Made by a program: the position numbers and the translations under genes. Positions 43,769 through 55,007 of a stretch of DNA of 64,000 nt are shown here, in pieces (the stretch's first letter is position 1; every line of letters starts with the position of its first letter). The notes under the pieces were generated by a model. It saw only the letters and a list, made by a program, of their open reading frames with translations. It did no database searches and had not been told where the DNA came from. Origin of the DNA: Cepaea nemoralis (taxonomy: Eukaryota > Mollusca > Gastropoda > Stylommatophora > Helicidae); assembly GCA_014155875.1 (NCBI GenBank), contig JACEFZ010017439.1, positions 42,296-106,295 of the forward strand, given 5' to 3'.

Positions 43769-44526
43769 ACGCGTGTCTTCATGTGTGAGAGATGCTACAC
43801 TGTATCGCTGCCAGTGTTGATCAGATGTTATTTGTCTCTTCAGTTTGAGCAGATTGCGGGTGTGAATCTAAATTTCCACCCGTGACCAAGTTTGCGTCAT
43901 GTACACATCATCTCCTTTTCTCATTACTACACATGGTATGCTCGATGTGGCTTTCTGTCTTGTGACCCGGTGATACCCATCTTACTTTATGGGGTTTTTG
44001 TGTGTGTGTTGTGTGTGCAGAAAATCCCTTCAACCTGTAAAATTTTCAACTATTGTTTAAAAAAAAAATGGTAAACACCGCTACATCTTCGTACATTAAC
44101 CGCCCCCCCCCCCTTTTCCCCCTTCCTCAGTCCCAGTCCGTGTTTCCGTTGATTTCTTCACAGCCGGTGTTATCCTATCCTATCATGGCATTGAGGAACA
44201 ATGAACGAGAGACTTTACAAACCCAAATGAAAGGTTGGTCGGTGCATTCTCCTGATCTTGTTGAAGACTGCCTGCCCACACAGATGGCTGGCTGTGTTAG
44301 TCGCCACGAGGCTGTCTGGTGATCCGCCACCACTGTATCCACTACGTTGTTTCTCCCGTGTTGTCTGAAGTGGTTGTAAGCTCATCTCCTTCCCTGTTGT
44401 ATGAGTGGCAGACAGTGATGTCTAAATGTCCACACATAGATATCTTCTGACAGTCTCAACACTTTCACTCGTTGAATCATCCAGCAGCGCCGAATCCCTT
44501 CTAACGAGACACGCCTGTATTCGCAG
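43769..44526. other. Mostly unique intron sequence before the second gene 2 exon
   Basis: Contains a run of A (44060-44068) and of C (44103-44112). A segment at 44165-44233 has a good acceptor (GATTTCTTCACAG) and a weak donor (AAAG|GTTGGT), but it is phase-incompatible with its neighbours and low in G/C third positions. I do not call it an exon. Confidence 0.5.
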
Positions 44527-44736
44527 GTGTGCAGTACGGCGATGAAAGTGAGGATAGGCAGTCTGAAGACATGGCGGCTGTCATGGATGTGGGTGACCGA
44601 CCACCACCAATGGCGCCGCCACCAGCCATCTTTTACCGGGAGGACGCTTCTGACATCCTGGAGGCGACGGCCTTGAGCTCAGAGTTCATGGACGAACCCA
44701 CGGAGAAGAAAGAGGTCAAGCGGCCCGAGCCTGCAG
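44527..44736 (+). CDS. Gene 2, second exon: acidic/proline-rich segment
   Basis: This is a 210-bp exon with acceptor CGCCTGTATTCGCAG before 44527 and donor CCTGCAG|GTGGGT after 44736. Two leading bases (GT) complete Gly from a phase-1 exon, and it ends in phase 1. It reads VQYGDESEDRQSEDMAAVMD, then DRPPPMAPPPAIFY, EDASDILEATALSSEFMDE and KKEVKRPEPA. Third positions are strongly G/C. The charge pattern (acidic, Pro-rich, acidic, then basic) and lack of hydrophobic stretches suggest a disordered intracellular or nuclear protein; the location is inference. The start phase also fits gene 1 exon c, so it could serve as an alternative downstream exon of gene 1. A 22-bp minisatellite starts ~25 bp after the donor. 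Confidence 0.78.
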
Positions 44737-44756
44737 GTGGGTGCACACATGGACCC

Positions 44757-45330
44757 TCTCTGACTACTATATTCTTGCTCTCTGACTACTATATTCTTGC
44801 TCTCTGACTATTATATTCTTGCTCTCTGACTATTATATTCTTGCTCTCTGACTACTATATTCTTGCTCTCTGACTACTATATTCTTGCTCTCTGACTATT
44901 ATATTCTTGCTCTCTGACTATTATATTTTTGCTCTCTGACTATTATATTCTTGCTCTCTGACTACTATATTCTTGCTCTCTGACTATTATATTCTTGCTC
45001 TCTGACTACTATATTCTTGCTCTCTGACTACTATATTCTTGCTCTCTGACTATTATATTCTTGCTCTCTGACTATTATATTCTTGCTCTCTGACTACTAT
45101 ATTCTTGCTCTCTGGCTACTATATTCTTGCTCTCTGACTACTATATTCCTGCTCTCTGACTACTATATTCTTGCTCTCTGACTATTATATTCTTGCTCTC
45201 TGACTACTATATTCTTGCTCTCTGACTATTATATTCTTGCTCTCTGACTATTATATTCTTGCTCTCTGACTATTATATTCTTGCTCTCTGACTACTATAT
45301 TCTTGCTCTCTGACTATTATATTCTTGGTC
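44757..45330. repeat. 22-bp minisatellite (TGACTACTATATTCTTGCTCTC)
   Basis: About 26 very regular copies; positions 6-9 alternate TACTA/TATTA. It starts right after the donor of the preceding exon and grades into a CT tract. Confidence 0.97.
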
Positions 45331-45344
45331 TTACGTCGTCTTGT

Positions 45345-45473
45345 TTCTTTCATTCTCTCTCTCTCTCTCTCTCCCTCTGTTTCTCTCTCTCATTCTCTCT
45401 CTCATTCTCTCTCGCCCTCTCTCCTTCTCTCATTCTCTCCCTCTCTTATGCTCTCTCTCTCATTCTCTCTCAT

Positions 45474-45510
<37 letters not shown>
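45345..45510. repeat. (CT)n / (CATTCTCT)n pyrimidine tract
   Basis: Almost pure pyrimidine on the + strand. TCTG/TCTATC-type repeats continue to about 45700, with nothing else visible. Confidence 0.93.
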
Positions 45511-45512
<2 letters not shown>

Positions 45513-45742
45513 TATGAGTGAGTGTGTGTATGTATGTGGCCATGGACGCATGTTTTTGTGTAGCCTCAGTTCGTATAGTACATATGTCTGTGTCTGCCTC
45601 TCGGTCTGTCTGACTATCTATCTACTGCTCAGTCTATCTGACTGTCTGCCTCTCTGTCTGTCTGACTGTTTGTCGGACTGATTGTCTCTCAGTCCACTCT
45701 GTGACTGTGTATTTAGATAGTGGGTGAGTGGTCAGGCAGACA

Positions 45743-46325
45743 TGTACACACACATACACACACACACACAGACAGGTGAACTAACATGATTGTGTGCACA
45801 CACATATGCGAACTATATGATTGTGCACACACACACACAGAGAGACAGGTGAACTAACATGATTGTGTGCACACACAGATATGCGAACTATATGATTGTG
45901 CACACACACACACAGACAGGTGAACTAACATGATTGTGTGCACACACAGATATGCGAACTATATGATTGTGCACACACACACACACACAGACAGGTGAAC
46001 TAACATGATTGTGTGCACACACAGATATGCGAACTATATGGTTGTGCACACACACACACAGACAGGTGAACTAACATGATTGTGTGCACACACAGATATG
46101 CGAACTATATGATTGTGCACACACACACACAGACAGGTGAACTAACATGATTGTGTGCACACACAGATATGCGAACTATATCATTGTGCACACACACACA
46201 CACACAGACAGGTGAACTAACATGATTGTGTGCACACACAGATATGCGAACTATATGATTGTGCACACACACACAGACAGGTGAACTAACATGATTGTGT
46301 GCACACACACACACACACAGACAGA
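45743..46325. repeat. ~66-74-bp repeat containing (CA)n (left part)
   Basis: The unit contains ACAGACAGGTGAACTAACAT, GATTGTGTGCACACACAGAT and ATGCGAACTATATGATTGTG, joined by a variable CA tract. About nine copies. The same family continues at 48003-48600, so 46330-48000 is an insertion or a block of unique sequence within the array. Confidence 0.92.
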
Positions 46326-46329
46326 TGAA

Positions 46330-46563
46330 CTATAGTGTCAATATGTGTGTCAATATAAAATTCAATATCTCAGTAACCAACTGAAGGAAAATGATGAGAT
46401 TTAGTATATAACCTTATCATTATGTCCATCCAACAAAAACATTTTTGTTCTGGAGATTTTACAGCAGATTTCTAAGTTTGTTTATATGCGGTATATATTT
46501 TATGCCCCCCCCCCCCCCCGCATTCATTCCATCATTTTAAGAGTATTACCGCTTCAGTAAGAC

Positions 46564-46595
<32 letters not shown>

Positions 46596-46747
46596 CTGTT
46601 TTTGAATTTTGTCCTGCGCGGTTTTCGCTTTTGGCAGACTGAGGGAACTTATATGGGGTAGTCAGAGGTGTCGTCAAACTGTGGGTTCTTTCAAGCAACG
46701 TTGATTATATAAATAAACTAGCTGGCTCGGCCCGGCTCCTGGCGGGG
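46330..46747. other. Unique sequence with two poly(C) runs
   Basis: Poly(C) at 46505-46519 and about 46566-46594, otherwise AT-rich. The stretch 46713-46747 (AAACTAGCTGGCTCGGCCCG, then GCTCCTGGCGGGG) is a GC-rich core touching the tetranucleotide array and may belong to a microsatellite-associated mobile element. Confidence 0.6.
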
Positions 46748-47095
<348 letters not shown>

Positions 47096-47484
47096 CGCGC
47101 TATTAAATATTGATAAAAGTTACTGGAAAAAAACGTCAGGACCATGTGTTGAAAGAGGAAGAGGACTATTGGAGAAAGATGGATTGAACTTTATGCAACC
47201 GAGAGCAATCATCAACCTACTGGAATCATCCGACACAGATTAAGGTCTGAGCAGATCGCAGACCTTAATCTACCTACATACTTACTGGGATATTTTGCTC
47301 CAACTATTCAGACGAATTGCAAGCCCTAAACATTACAGCATCAGCATCAGCTGAAGAAACAAGAAGGAAATGAAAAATAAGGTAAGAAATATATTCCCTC
47401 TACTTTCCTGTTAATTTACAAATTATTTACCCCGTGCCTCTGTAAATTCTCTGTCTTTACTAATATTACACATTGCACCCCTCT
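47096..47484. other. Unique sequence with a 13-bp perfect hairpin
   Basis: AGATTAAGGTCTG (47237-47249) and CAGACCTTAATCT (47259-47271) are perfect inverse complements with a 9-base loop. No gene is visible. Confidence 0.6.
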
Positions 47485-47790
47485 CGGGATTCTCCGTGGT
47501 GAAATGGTCAAGCCGTCAGACTCGGGCTCCGAAGGTTGTATGTTCGATTCCGGGCCGCGTCCTTCATTTCACGAGTGCATTTATTCGGAGACTCCCGAGG
47601 GTCGTCGCTGGGACTACGGAGTTCGTGCTTTGTGCCACGCTTTCCGCGCTGCGGAAAGAAACTGAGGCATATGGGATTAAAAACCCGGTGCAATGCAGCC
47701 GACCCTGTCGATTTTAAGCTAGTTCTTTCATTGCACCCACTCCCATACGAATCCGGATACGCCTTTGTGTGTCATCAGAATTGACAGGTC
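47485..47790 (+). mobile_element. tRNA-derived SINE
   Basis: GGTGAAATGGTCAAGCCGTC contains an A-box-like sequence and GTTCGATTCC at about 47542-47551 is a near-consensus B box. Spacing and flanking GGGCTCCGAAGG resemble a leucine- or serine-type tRNA. The 3' half of the tRNA is missing, and a tRNA-unrelated body follows (GAGACTCCCGAGGGTCGTCG, then ACTGAGGCATATGGGATTAA). It is therefore a SINE, not a tRNA gene. The 3' end is uncertain. Open frames across it on both strands are incidental. Confidence 0.75.
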
Positions 47791-48002
47791 TCACATTACC
47801 GTAAAAATAACTTTGTTAGCGAGAAATCACTAGTTTTTCAGCAAAACATCAAAGGAATGTCGCCGCTTTCAATGATTTAAGTTGTTTTTGGACCTATCAA
47901 AGACATATTCCTTGGGTGGGGGTAAATATAAGACGGTTGGAAAAATTTCATAACGATGCAACAGACAGTTTTCAAAATAATTAATCGTGATTGAAGGCAA
48001 AC

Positions 48003-48095
48003 AAATGTGGACATACTATAACATGATTGTGCACACAGACAGGTGAACTAACATGATTGTACACACAGACAGGTGAACTAACATGATTGTGCACA

Positions 48096-48153
<58 letters not shown>

Positions 48154-48235
48154 GACAGTGAACAAATATGTTTGTGCACACATACAGGTGAACTAAGATT
48201 ATGTGCACACACAGAGAGGGTGAACTAACATGAAT

Positions 48236-48277
<42 letters not shown>

Positions 48278-48612
48278 ACACACACACACACACACACACA
48301 GAGATAAGTGAACTAACATGATTGTTCACACACAGACAAGTGAACTAGCATGACTGTGTACACACACACACACACAAACAGATAAGTGAACTAAATGATC
48401 GTGCACACACACACACACACAGACAAGTGAACTAGCATGACTGTGTATACACACACACACAGGTGAACTAACATCATAGAGCATACGCACACTTACACAC
48501 ACATACACAGACAAGTGAAGTAACATGACTGTGTACACACACTCACGCACACTCACTCACAAACACACACACACGCACACACACACACACACACACAGTG
48601 GTGAACTAACAT
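48003..48612. repeat. CA-rich repeat, right part of the 45.7-kb array, up to the next exon
   Basis: GTGAACTAACATGATTGTGC plus long (CA)n tracts; unit length is irregular. It ends in TATTTGTGCCCACACACAG, where the last CAG serves as the acceptor of the exon at 48631. Confidence 0.92.
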
Positions 48613-48630
48613 ATTTGTGCCCACACACAG

Positions 48631-48743
48631 TACCTGTAGAGAAGAAGAAGCCAGAAAGAGTCCAGAAAGCACCAAAGGCCAGAGCCACGTACCCGTTCCG
48701 TGCTCACGCCAGGACGGATGCACAGATCTCTGCAGCCATGAGG
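48631..48743 (+). CDS. Gene 2, third exon: basic Lys/Arg-rich segment
   Basis: This is a 113-bp exon with acceptor GTGCCCACACACAG before 48631 and donor CATGAGG|GTGAGT after 48743, a near-consensus donor. Two leading bases (TA) complete Val from the phase-1 exon upstream, and it ends in phase 0. It reads PVEKKKPERVQKAPKARATY, then PFRAHARTDAQISAAMR. The strong positive charge contrasts with the acidic N-terminal exons and would suit nucleic-acid, microtubule or phospholipid contact; none is demonstrated. Third positions are mostly G or C. A 27-bp minisatellite begins about 20 bp after the donor. Confidence 0.8.
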
Positions 48744-48764
48744 GTGAGTGCTCCACCAGCCGGC

Positions 48765-51700
48765 CACCTGGCTACACTCACTGGCTACAGTCATCTGGCT
48801 ACACTCACTGGCTACAGTCATCTGGCTACACTCACTGGCTACAGTCATCTGGCTACACTCACTGTCTACAGTCATCTGGCTACACTCACTGGCTACAGTC
48901 ATCTGGCTACACTCACTGGCTACAGTCATCTGGCTACACTCACTGGCTACACTCACTGTCTACAGTCATCTGGCTACACTCACTGGCTACAGTCATCTGG
49001 CTACACTCACTGTCTACAGTCATCTGGCTACACTCACTGACTACAATCATCTGGCTACACTCACTGACTACAGTCATCTGGCTACACTCACTGGCTACAC
49101 TCACTGTCTGCATTCATCTGGCTACACTCACTGGCTACAGTCATCTGGCTACACTCACTGGCTACACTCACTGTCTACAGTCATCTGGCTACGCTCACTG
49201 GCTACAGTCATCTGGCTACACTCACTGTCTACAGTCATCTTGCTACACTCACTGGCTACAGCCATCTGGCTACACTCACTGGCTACAGTCATCTGGCTAC
49301 ACTCACTGGCTACAGTCATCTGGCTACAATCATCTGGCTACACTCACTGACTACAGTCATCTGGCTACACTCACTGTCTACAGTCATCTGGCTACACTCA
49401 CTGTCTACAGTCATCTGGCTACACTCACTGGCTACAGTCATCTGGCTACACTCACTGGCTACAGTCATCTGGTTACACTCACTAGCTACACTCACTTTCT
49501 ACAGTTATGTGGTTGAACTCACTGGCTACAGTCACCTGGCTATACTTACTGGCTACAGTCACCTGGCTTCACTCACCTGGCTTCACTCACTTGGCTACAG
49601 TCACCTGGCTACACTTACTGGCTACAGTCACCTGGCTACACTCACCTGGTTTCATTCACTTGGCTACAGTCACCTAGCTACACTTACTGGCTACACTCAC
49701 CTGGCTACACTCACCTGGCTACACACACCTTGCTACATTCTCTTCTCTACAGTCACTGGCTACACTCACTGTCTGCACACACCTGGCTACACTCTCTTGT
49801 CTACAGTCACCTGGCTTCACTCACTGACTACACACACCTGGTTACACTCCCTTGTCTACACTGTTTACACACACCTGGCTACACTCAATCTCTACAGTCA
49901 ACTGATTACATCCTCTGTCTAAAGCCACCTGGCTACAATCACTGTCGACAGTCATCTGGCTACACTCAATGTCTACAGTCACCTGTCTACACTTACTGTC
50001 TACAGTCACCTGGCTACATCCTCTGTCCACAGCCACCTGGCTACACTCACTGTCTACAGCCACCTGGCTACACTCAATTTCTACAGTCACATGTCTACAC
50101 TTACTGTCTACAGTCATCTGGCTACACTCACTGTCTACAGTCACCTGGCTACACTCACTGTCTACAGTCACCTGGCATCACTCAATGTCTACAGTCACCT
50201 GGCTACACTCAATGTCTGCAGTCACCTGTCTACACTTACTGTCAACAGTCACCTGGCTACATCCTCTGTCTACAGCCACCTGGCTACATCCTCTGCCTAC
50301 AGCCACCTGGCTACACTCACTGTCTACAGCCACCTGGCTACACTCAATGTCTACAGTCACCTGTCTACATTTACTGTCTACAGTCATCTGGCTACACTCA
50401 ATGTCTACAGTCACATGTCTACACTTACTGTCTACAGTCAGCTGGCTACACTCAATGTCTACAGTCACCTGGCTACACTCTCCTTCTACAGTCACCTGGC
50501 TACACTCACTGTCTACAGTCACCCGGCTACACTCAATGTCTACAGTTACCTGGCTACACCCACTGTCTACAGTCACCTGGCTACACACACTGTCTACAGT
50601 CACCTGGCTACACTCACTGTCTACAGTCACCTGGCTACACTCACTGTCTACAGTTACCTGGCTACACTCAAAGTCTACAGTCCCCTGGCTACACTCACTG
50701 TCCACAGTTACCTGGCTACACACAATGTCTACAGTCGCCTGGCTACATTCAATGTCTACAGTCACCTGGCTACACTCACTGTCTACAGTCACCTGGCTAC
50801 ACTCACTGTCTACAGTCACCTGGCTACACACATTGTCTACAGTCACCTGGCTACATTCACTGTCTTAAGTCACCTGGCTACAATCACTGTCTACATTCAC
50901 CTGGCTATACTCAATGCCTATAGTCACCTTACTACACTTACTGTCTACAGTCACCTGACTACACTCATTGTCTACAGTCACCTGACTACACTCAGTGTCT
51001 ACAGTCACCTGGCTACACTTACTGTCTACACACACCTGGCTACACTCACTGTCTACAGTCACCTGGCTACACACATTGTCTACAGTCACCTGGCTACATT
51101 CACTGTCTTAAGTCACCTGGCTACAATCACTGTCTACATTCACCTGGCTATACTCAATGCCTATAGTCACCTTACTACACTTACTGTCTACAGTCACCTG
51201 ACTACACTCATTGTCTACAGTCACCTGACTACACTCAGTGTCTACAGTCACCTGGCTACACTTACTGTGTACACACACCTGGCTACACTCACTGTCTACA
51301 CACACTGTCTGCAGCCACCTGGCTACATTCACTTTCTACACACACCTGGCTACACTCACTGTCTACAGTCACTTAGCTACGCTCACTGTCTACAGTCACC
51401 TGGCTACACTCACTGTCTACAGTCACCTGGCTACACATACTGTCTACAGTCACCTGGCTACACACTGTCTACAGTCACCTGGCTACACACACTGTCTACA
51501 GTCACCTGGCTAAACACTGTCTACAGTCACGTGGCTAAACACTGTCTCCAGCCACCTGGCTACACACTGTCTACAGTCACCTGGCTACACACACTGTCTA
51601 CAGTCACCTGGCTACAGACTGTCTACAGTCACCTGGCTACACACACTGTCTACAGTCACCTGGCTACACTCACTTCTACGGTCACCTGGCTACACACACT

Positions 51701-52300
51701 GTCTACAGTCACCTGGCTACACTCACTGTCTACAGTCACCTGGCTACACATACTGTCTACAGTCACCTGGCTACACACTGTCTACAGTCACCTGGCTACA
51801 CACACTGTCTACAGTCACCTGGCTAAACACTGTCTACAGTCACGTGGCTAAACACTGTCTCCAGCCACCTGGCTACACACTGTCTACAGTCACCTGGCTA
51901 CACACACTGTCTACAGTCACCTGGCTACAGACTGTCTACAGTCACCTGGCTACACACACTGTCTACAGTCACCTGGCTACACTCACTTCTACGGTCACCT
52001 GGCTACACACACTGTCTACAGTCACCTGGCTACACTCACTGTCTACAGTCACCTGGCTACACTCAATGTCTACAGTCACCTGTCTACACCCAATGTCTAC
52101 AGTCACCTGGCTACATTCTCTGTCTACAGTCACCTGGCTACACTCAATGTCTACAGTCACCTGTCTACACCCAATGTCTACAGTCACCTGGCTACATTCT
52201 TTGTCTACAGTCACCTGGCTACACTCAATGTCTACAGTCACCTGGCTACACTCAATGTCTTCGATCACCTAGCTACACTCACTGGCTATAGTCACTCGCC
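48765..52300. repeat. 27-bp minisatellite (about 130 copies)
   Basis: The unit is CTGGCTACACTCACTGGCTA + CAGTCAT; after about 49.5 kb it shifts to CTGGCTACACTCACTGTCTA + CAGTCAC. Being a multiple of 3, it keeps long frames open (up to 586 residues +, 222 residues -). Internal block duplications exist at offsets of 243 bp (50.82 and 51.06 kb) and about 313 bp (51.4 and 51.75 kb). Confidence 0.97.
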
Positions 52301-52354
52301 ACACTCACTGGTGTCTTCACACCTATATTCATTGAAATTATGTCTTTATACTTT

Positions 52355-52925
52355 ATCTCTCTGTCTTGTCTTCACATTCTGACTCATTGACTCATGTCTT
52401 CACATTCTAACTCATTGACTCATGTCTTCACATTCTGAATCATTGACTCATGTCCTCATATTCTGACTCATTGACTCATGTCTTCACATTCTGAATCATT
52501 GACTCATGTCTTCATATTCTGACTCATTGACTCATGTCTTCACATTCTGAATCATTGACTCATGTCCTCATATTCTGACTCATTGACTTATGTCTTCACA
52601 TTCTGACTCATTGACTCATTTACTCATGTCTTGACACTCTGACTCACTGACTCATTGACTCATGTCTTCACATTCTGACTCATTGACTCATTTACTCATG
52701 TCTTCGCATTCTGACTCACTGACTCATTGACGCATGTCTTCACATTACGACTTAACGTCTCATGTCTCCACATTCTGACTCATTGACTCATATCTTCACA
52801 TTCTGACTCATTGACTCAAGTCTTCACTTTCTGACTCATTGACTCATGTCTTCACTTTATGACTCATTGACTCATGTCTTCACTTTCTGTCTCATTGACT
52901 CATTGACTCATGCCTTCACATCATT
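52355..52925. repeat. 28-bp minisatellite (TGACTCATTGACTCATGTCT + TCACATTC)
   Basis: About 20 copies with variants GAATCATTG and TCCTCATATTC. It is followed by ~130 bp of unique sequence ending in an acceptor-like GTTCTGTCTGTCTGCAG at 53058. Confidence 0.95.
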
Positions 52926-53058
52926 TCTGACTGAAGTGTGTCTTTACATCATGATTGACTCACTCTATGTATTTAAATCAACGCGGTCTATCCCGCATCA
53001 TGTGCCGGTATATGCTACCTCTGTGACATGTGCCAATGACGTGTTCTGTCTGTCTGCA

Positions 53059-54634
53059 GTGTCACATGACAGTACATTGTCTCCCCCACAGTGTCACATG
53101 ACAGTACATTGTCTCCTCTACAGTGTCACATGACAGTACATTGTCTCCTCCACAGTGTCACATGACAGTACATTGTTTCCACCCACAGTGTCACATGGAA
53201 GTACATTGTCTCCTCTACAGTGTCACATGACAATACATTGTCTCCTCCACAGTGTCACATGACAGTACATTGTTTCTACCTACAGTGTCACATGACAGTA
53301 CATTGTCTCCTCCACAGTGTCACATGACAGTACATTGTCTCCTCCACAGTGTCACATGACAGTACATTGTCTCCCCCACAGTGTCACATGACAGTACATT
53401 GTCTCCCCCACAGTGTCACATGACAGTACATTGTCTCCTCTACAGTGTCACATGACAGTACATTGTCTCCTCCACAGTGTCACATGACAGTACATTGTCT
53501 CCTCTACAGTGTCACATGACAGTACATTGTCTCCTCCACAGTGTCACATGACAGTACATTGTTTCCACCCACAGTGTCACATGGAAGTACATTGTCTCCT
53601 CTACAGTGTCACATGACAATACATTGTCTCCTCCACAGTGTCACATGACAGTACATTGTTTCTACCTACAGTGTCACATGACAGTACATTGTCTCCCCCA
53701 CAGTGTCACATGACAGTACATTGTCTCCTCCACAGTGTCACATGACAGTACATTGTCTCCCCCACAATGTCACATGACAGTACATTGTTTCCACCCACAG
53801 TGTCACATGACAGTACATTGTCTCCCCCACAGTGTCACATGACAGTACATTGTTTCTACCTACAGTGTCACATGACAGTACATTGTCTCCCCCACAGTGT
53901 CACATGACAGTACATTGTCTCCCCCACAGTGTCACATGACAGTATATTGTCTCCTCCACAGTGTCACATAAAAGTACATTGTCTCCTCCACAGTGTCATA
54001 TAAAAGTACATTGTCTCCCCCACAGTGTCACATGACAGTACATTGTCTCTTCCACAGTGTCACATGACAGAGATTGTCTCCTCCACAGTGTCACATGACA
54101 GTACATTGTCTCCTCCACAGTGTCTCATGACAGTACATTGTCTCCTCCACAGTGTCTCATGACAGTACATTGTCTCCTCCACAGTGTCACATGACAGTAC
54201 ATTGTCTCCTCCACAGTGTCACATAAAAGTACATTGTCTCCTCACAGTGTCTCATGAAGTACATTGTCTCCTCCACAGTGTCTATGACAGTACATTGTCT
54301 CCCCCAAAAGTGTCACAGGGAACATTTTTACATTGTCTCCTCCACAGGTCCCCGGGACAGACTTGTCCCCTCCACAGTGTCACATAAAAGTACATTGTCT
54401 CCCCCACAGTGTCCACAGCCCGTACTTTGTCCCCCCCAACGTGCACATGACGGGTCATTGTCTCCCCCAAGTGTCACAGGGACGGTCCCTTGTCCCCTTT
54501 CCCAGTGTCCCCATGACAGTACTTTGTCTCCCCCCACAGTGTAAATGACATTACTTTGTCTCCTCCACATTGTCACATGAAAGTACATTGTCTCCCCCCC
54601 CTGTGTCACATGACGGTACATTGTCTCCTCCACA
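53059..54634. repeat. 32-bp minisatellite whose unit contains a splice-acceptor motif
   Basis: About 49 copies of a unit containing TGTCACATGACAGTACATTG and TCTCCTCCACAG. TCTCCTCCACAG (or TCTCCCCCACAG) is a good pyrimidine-tract-plus-AG acceptor. The last unit supplies the acceptor region of the candidate exon at 54640. Units after about 54240 become irregular with many small deletions. Confidence 0.96.
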
Positions 54635-54639
54635 GAAAG

Positions 54640-54688
54640 TACCACCCAGACATGATACTGGGGGGTTATTACTCGTCGCTGTCGCAGA
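54640..54688 (+). CDS. Gene 2, candidate fourth exon (49 bp)
   Basis: YHPDMILGGYYSSLSQ is encoded between an acceptor and CGCAGA|GTAGGG. Two acceptors are possible: CTCCTCCACAG (ends 54635) or four bases later CACAGAAAG (ends 54639). Only the second keeps the phase-0 frame of the exon at 48631. The first leads to an in-frame TAG at about 54690. With the second, the exon ends in phase 1 (A), and GG from the exon at 63699 completes Arg. The Gly-Tyr content resembles the next exon (LGGY in both). The non-canonical acceptor context and error-prone surroundings keep confidence moderate. Confidence 0.45.
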
Positions 54689-55007
54689 GTAGGGGCCCCT
54701 AGTGGGATACAGTCTGCCCAAAACTTTGTGGCATGCTAAAATTTTCCCCCCCCCCCCCCTCCCCCAACGGGGCGGGACCGGGGGCCCCACAAAACTGGCC
54801 CCAAACCCCAGCAGGGCTGGCCCCCGAGGGCCCCCATAATTTAGACTCACCAAAACAAAAGGACGCTTGAAAAAGAATTGGCATGTGGTCCCGAACGCAT
54901 TTTTGTACAGATCAGTCCCCTCGGTGTGGGGGCGTGGGGCCGGGTGGGTAGGGGGGGTGGGGGGTGGGGGGGTGGTAAATTTAACACCAATACGTAGAGA
55001 AATTTGG
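54689..55007. other. C-rich/G-rich sequence of doubtful quality
   Basis: Homopolymer runs of C (54747-54762) and G-rich runs (54945-54972) with irregular sequence between. The open frames on the minus strand are not supported. It may be unpolished assembly. Confidence 0.5.

Noticed and set aside
44165..44233. Extra exon of gene 2 (good acceptor GATTTCTTCACAG)
   Set aside because: Its start phase (0) does not match the phase-1 exon upstream. The phase-1 frame hits a stop, and third positions are not G/C-rich.
47496..47560. Functional tRNA gene
   Set aside because: A and B boxes are present, but the acceptor stem and the 3' half of the tRNA cannot be formed. The sequence continues into a SINE body.
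48617..52272. Leucine/serine/tyrosine-rich frames of 140-590 residues continuing from the exon at 48631
   Set aside because: They lie past the strong donor at 48744 in a 27-bp minisatellite that stays open because of its multiple-of-3 period.
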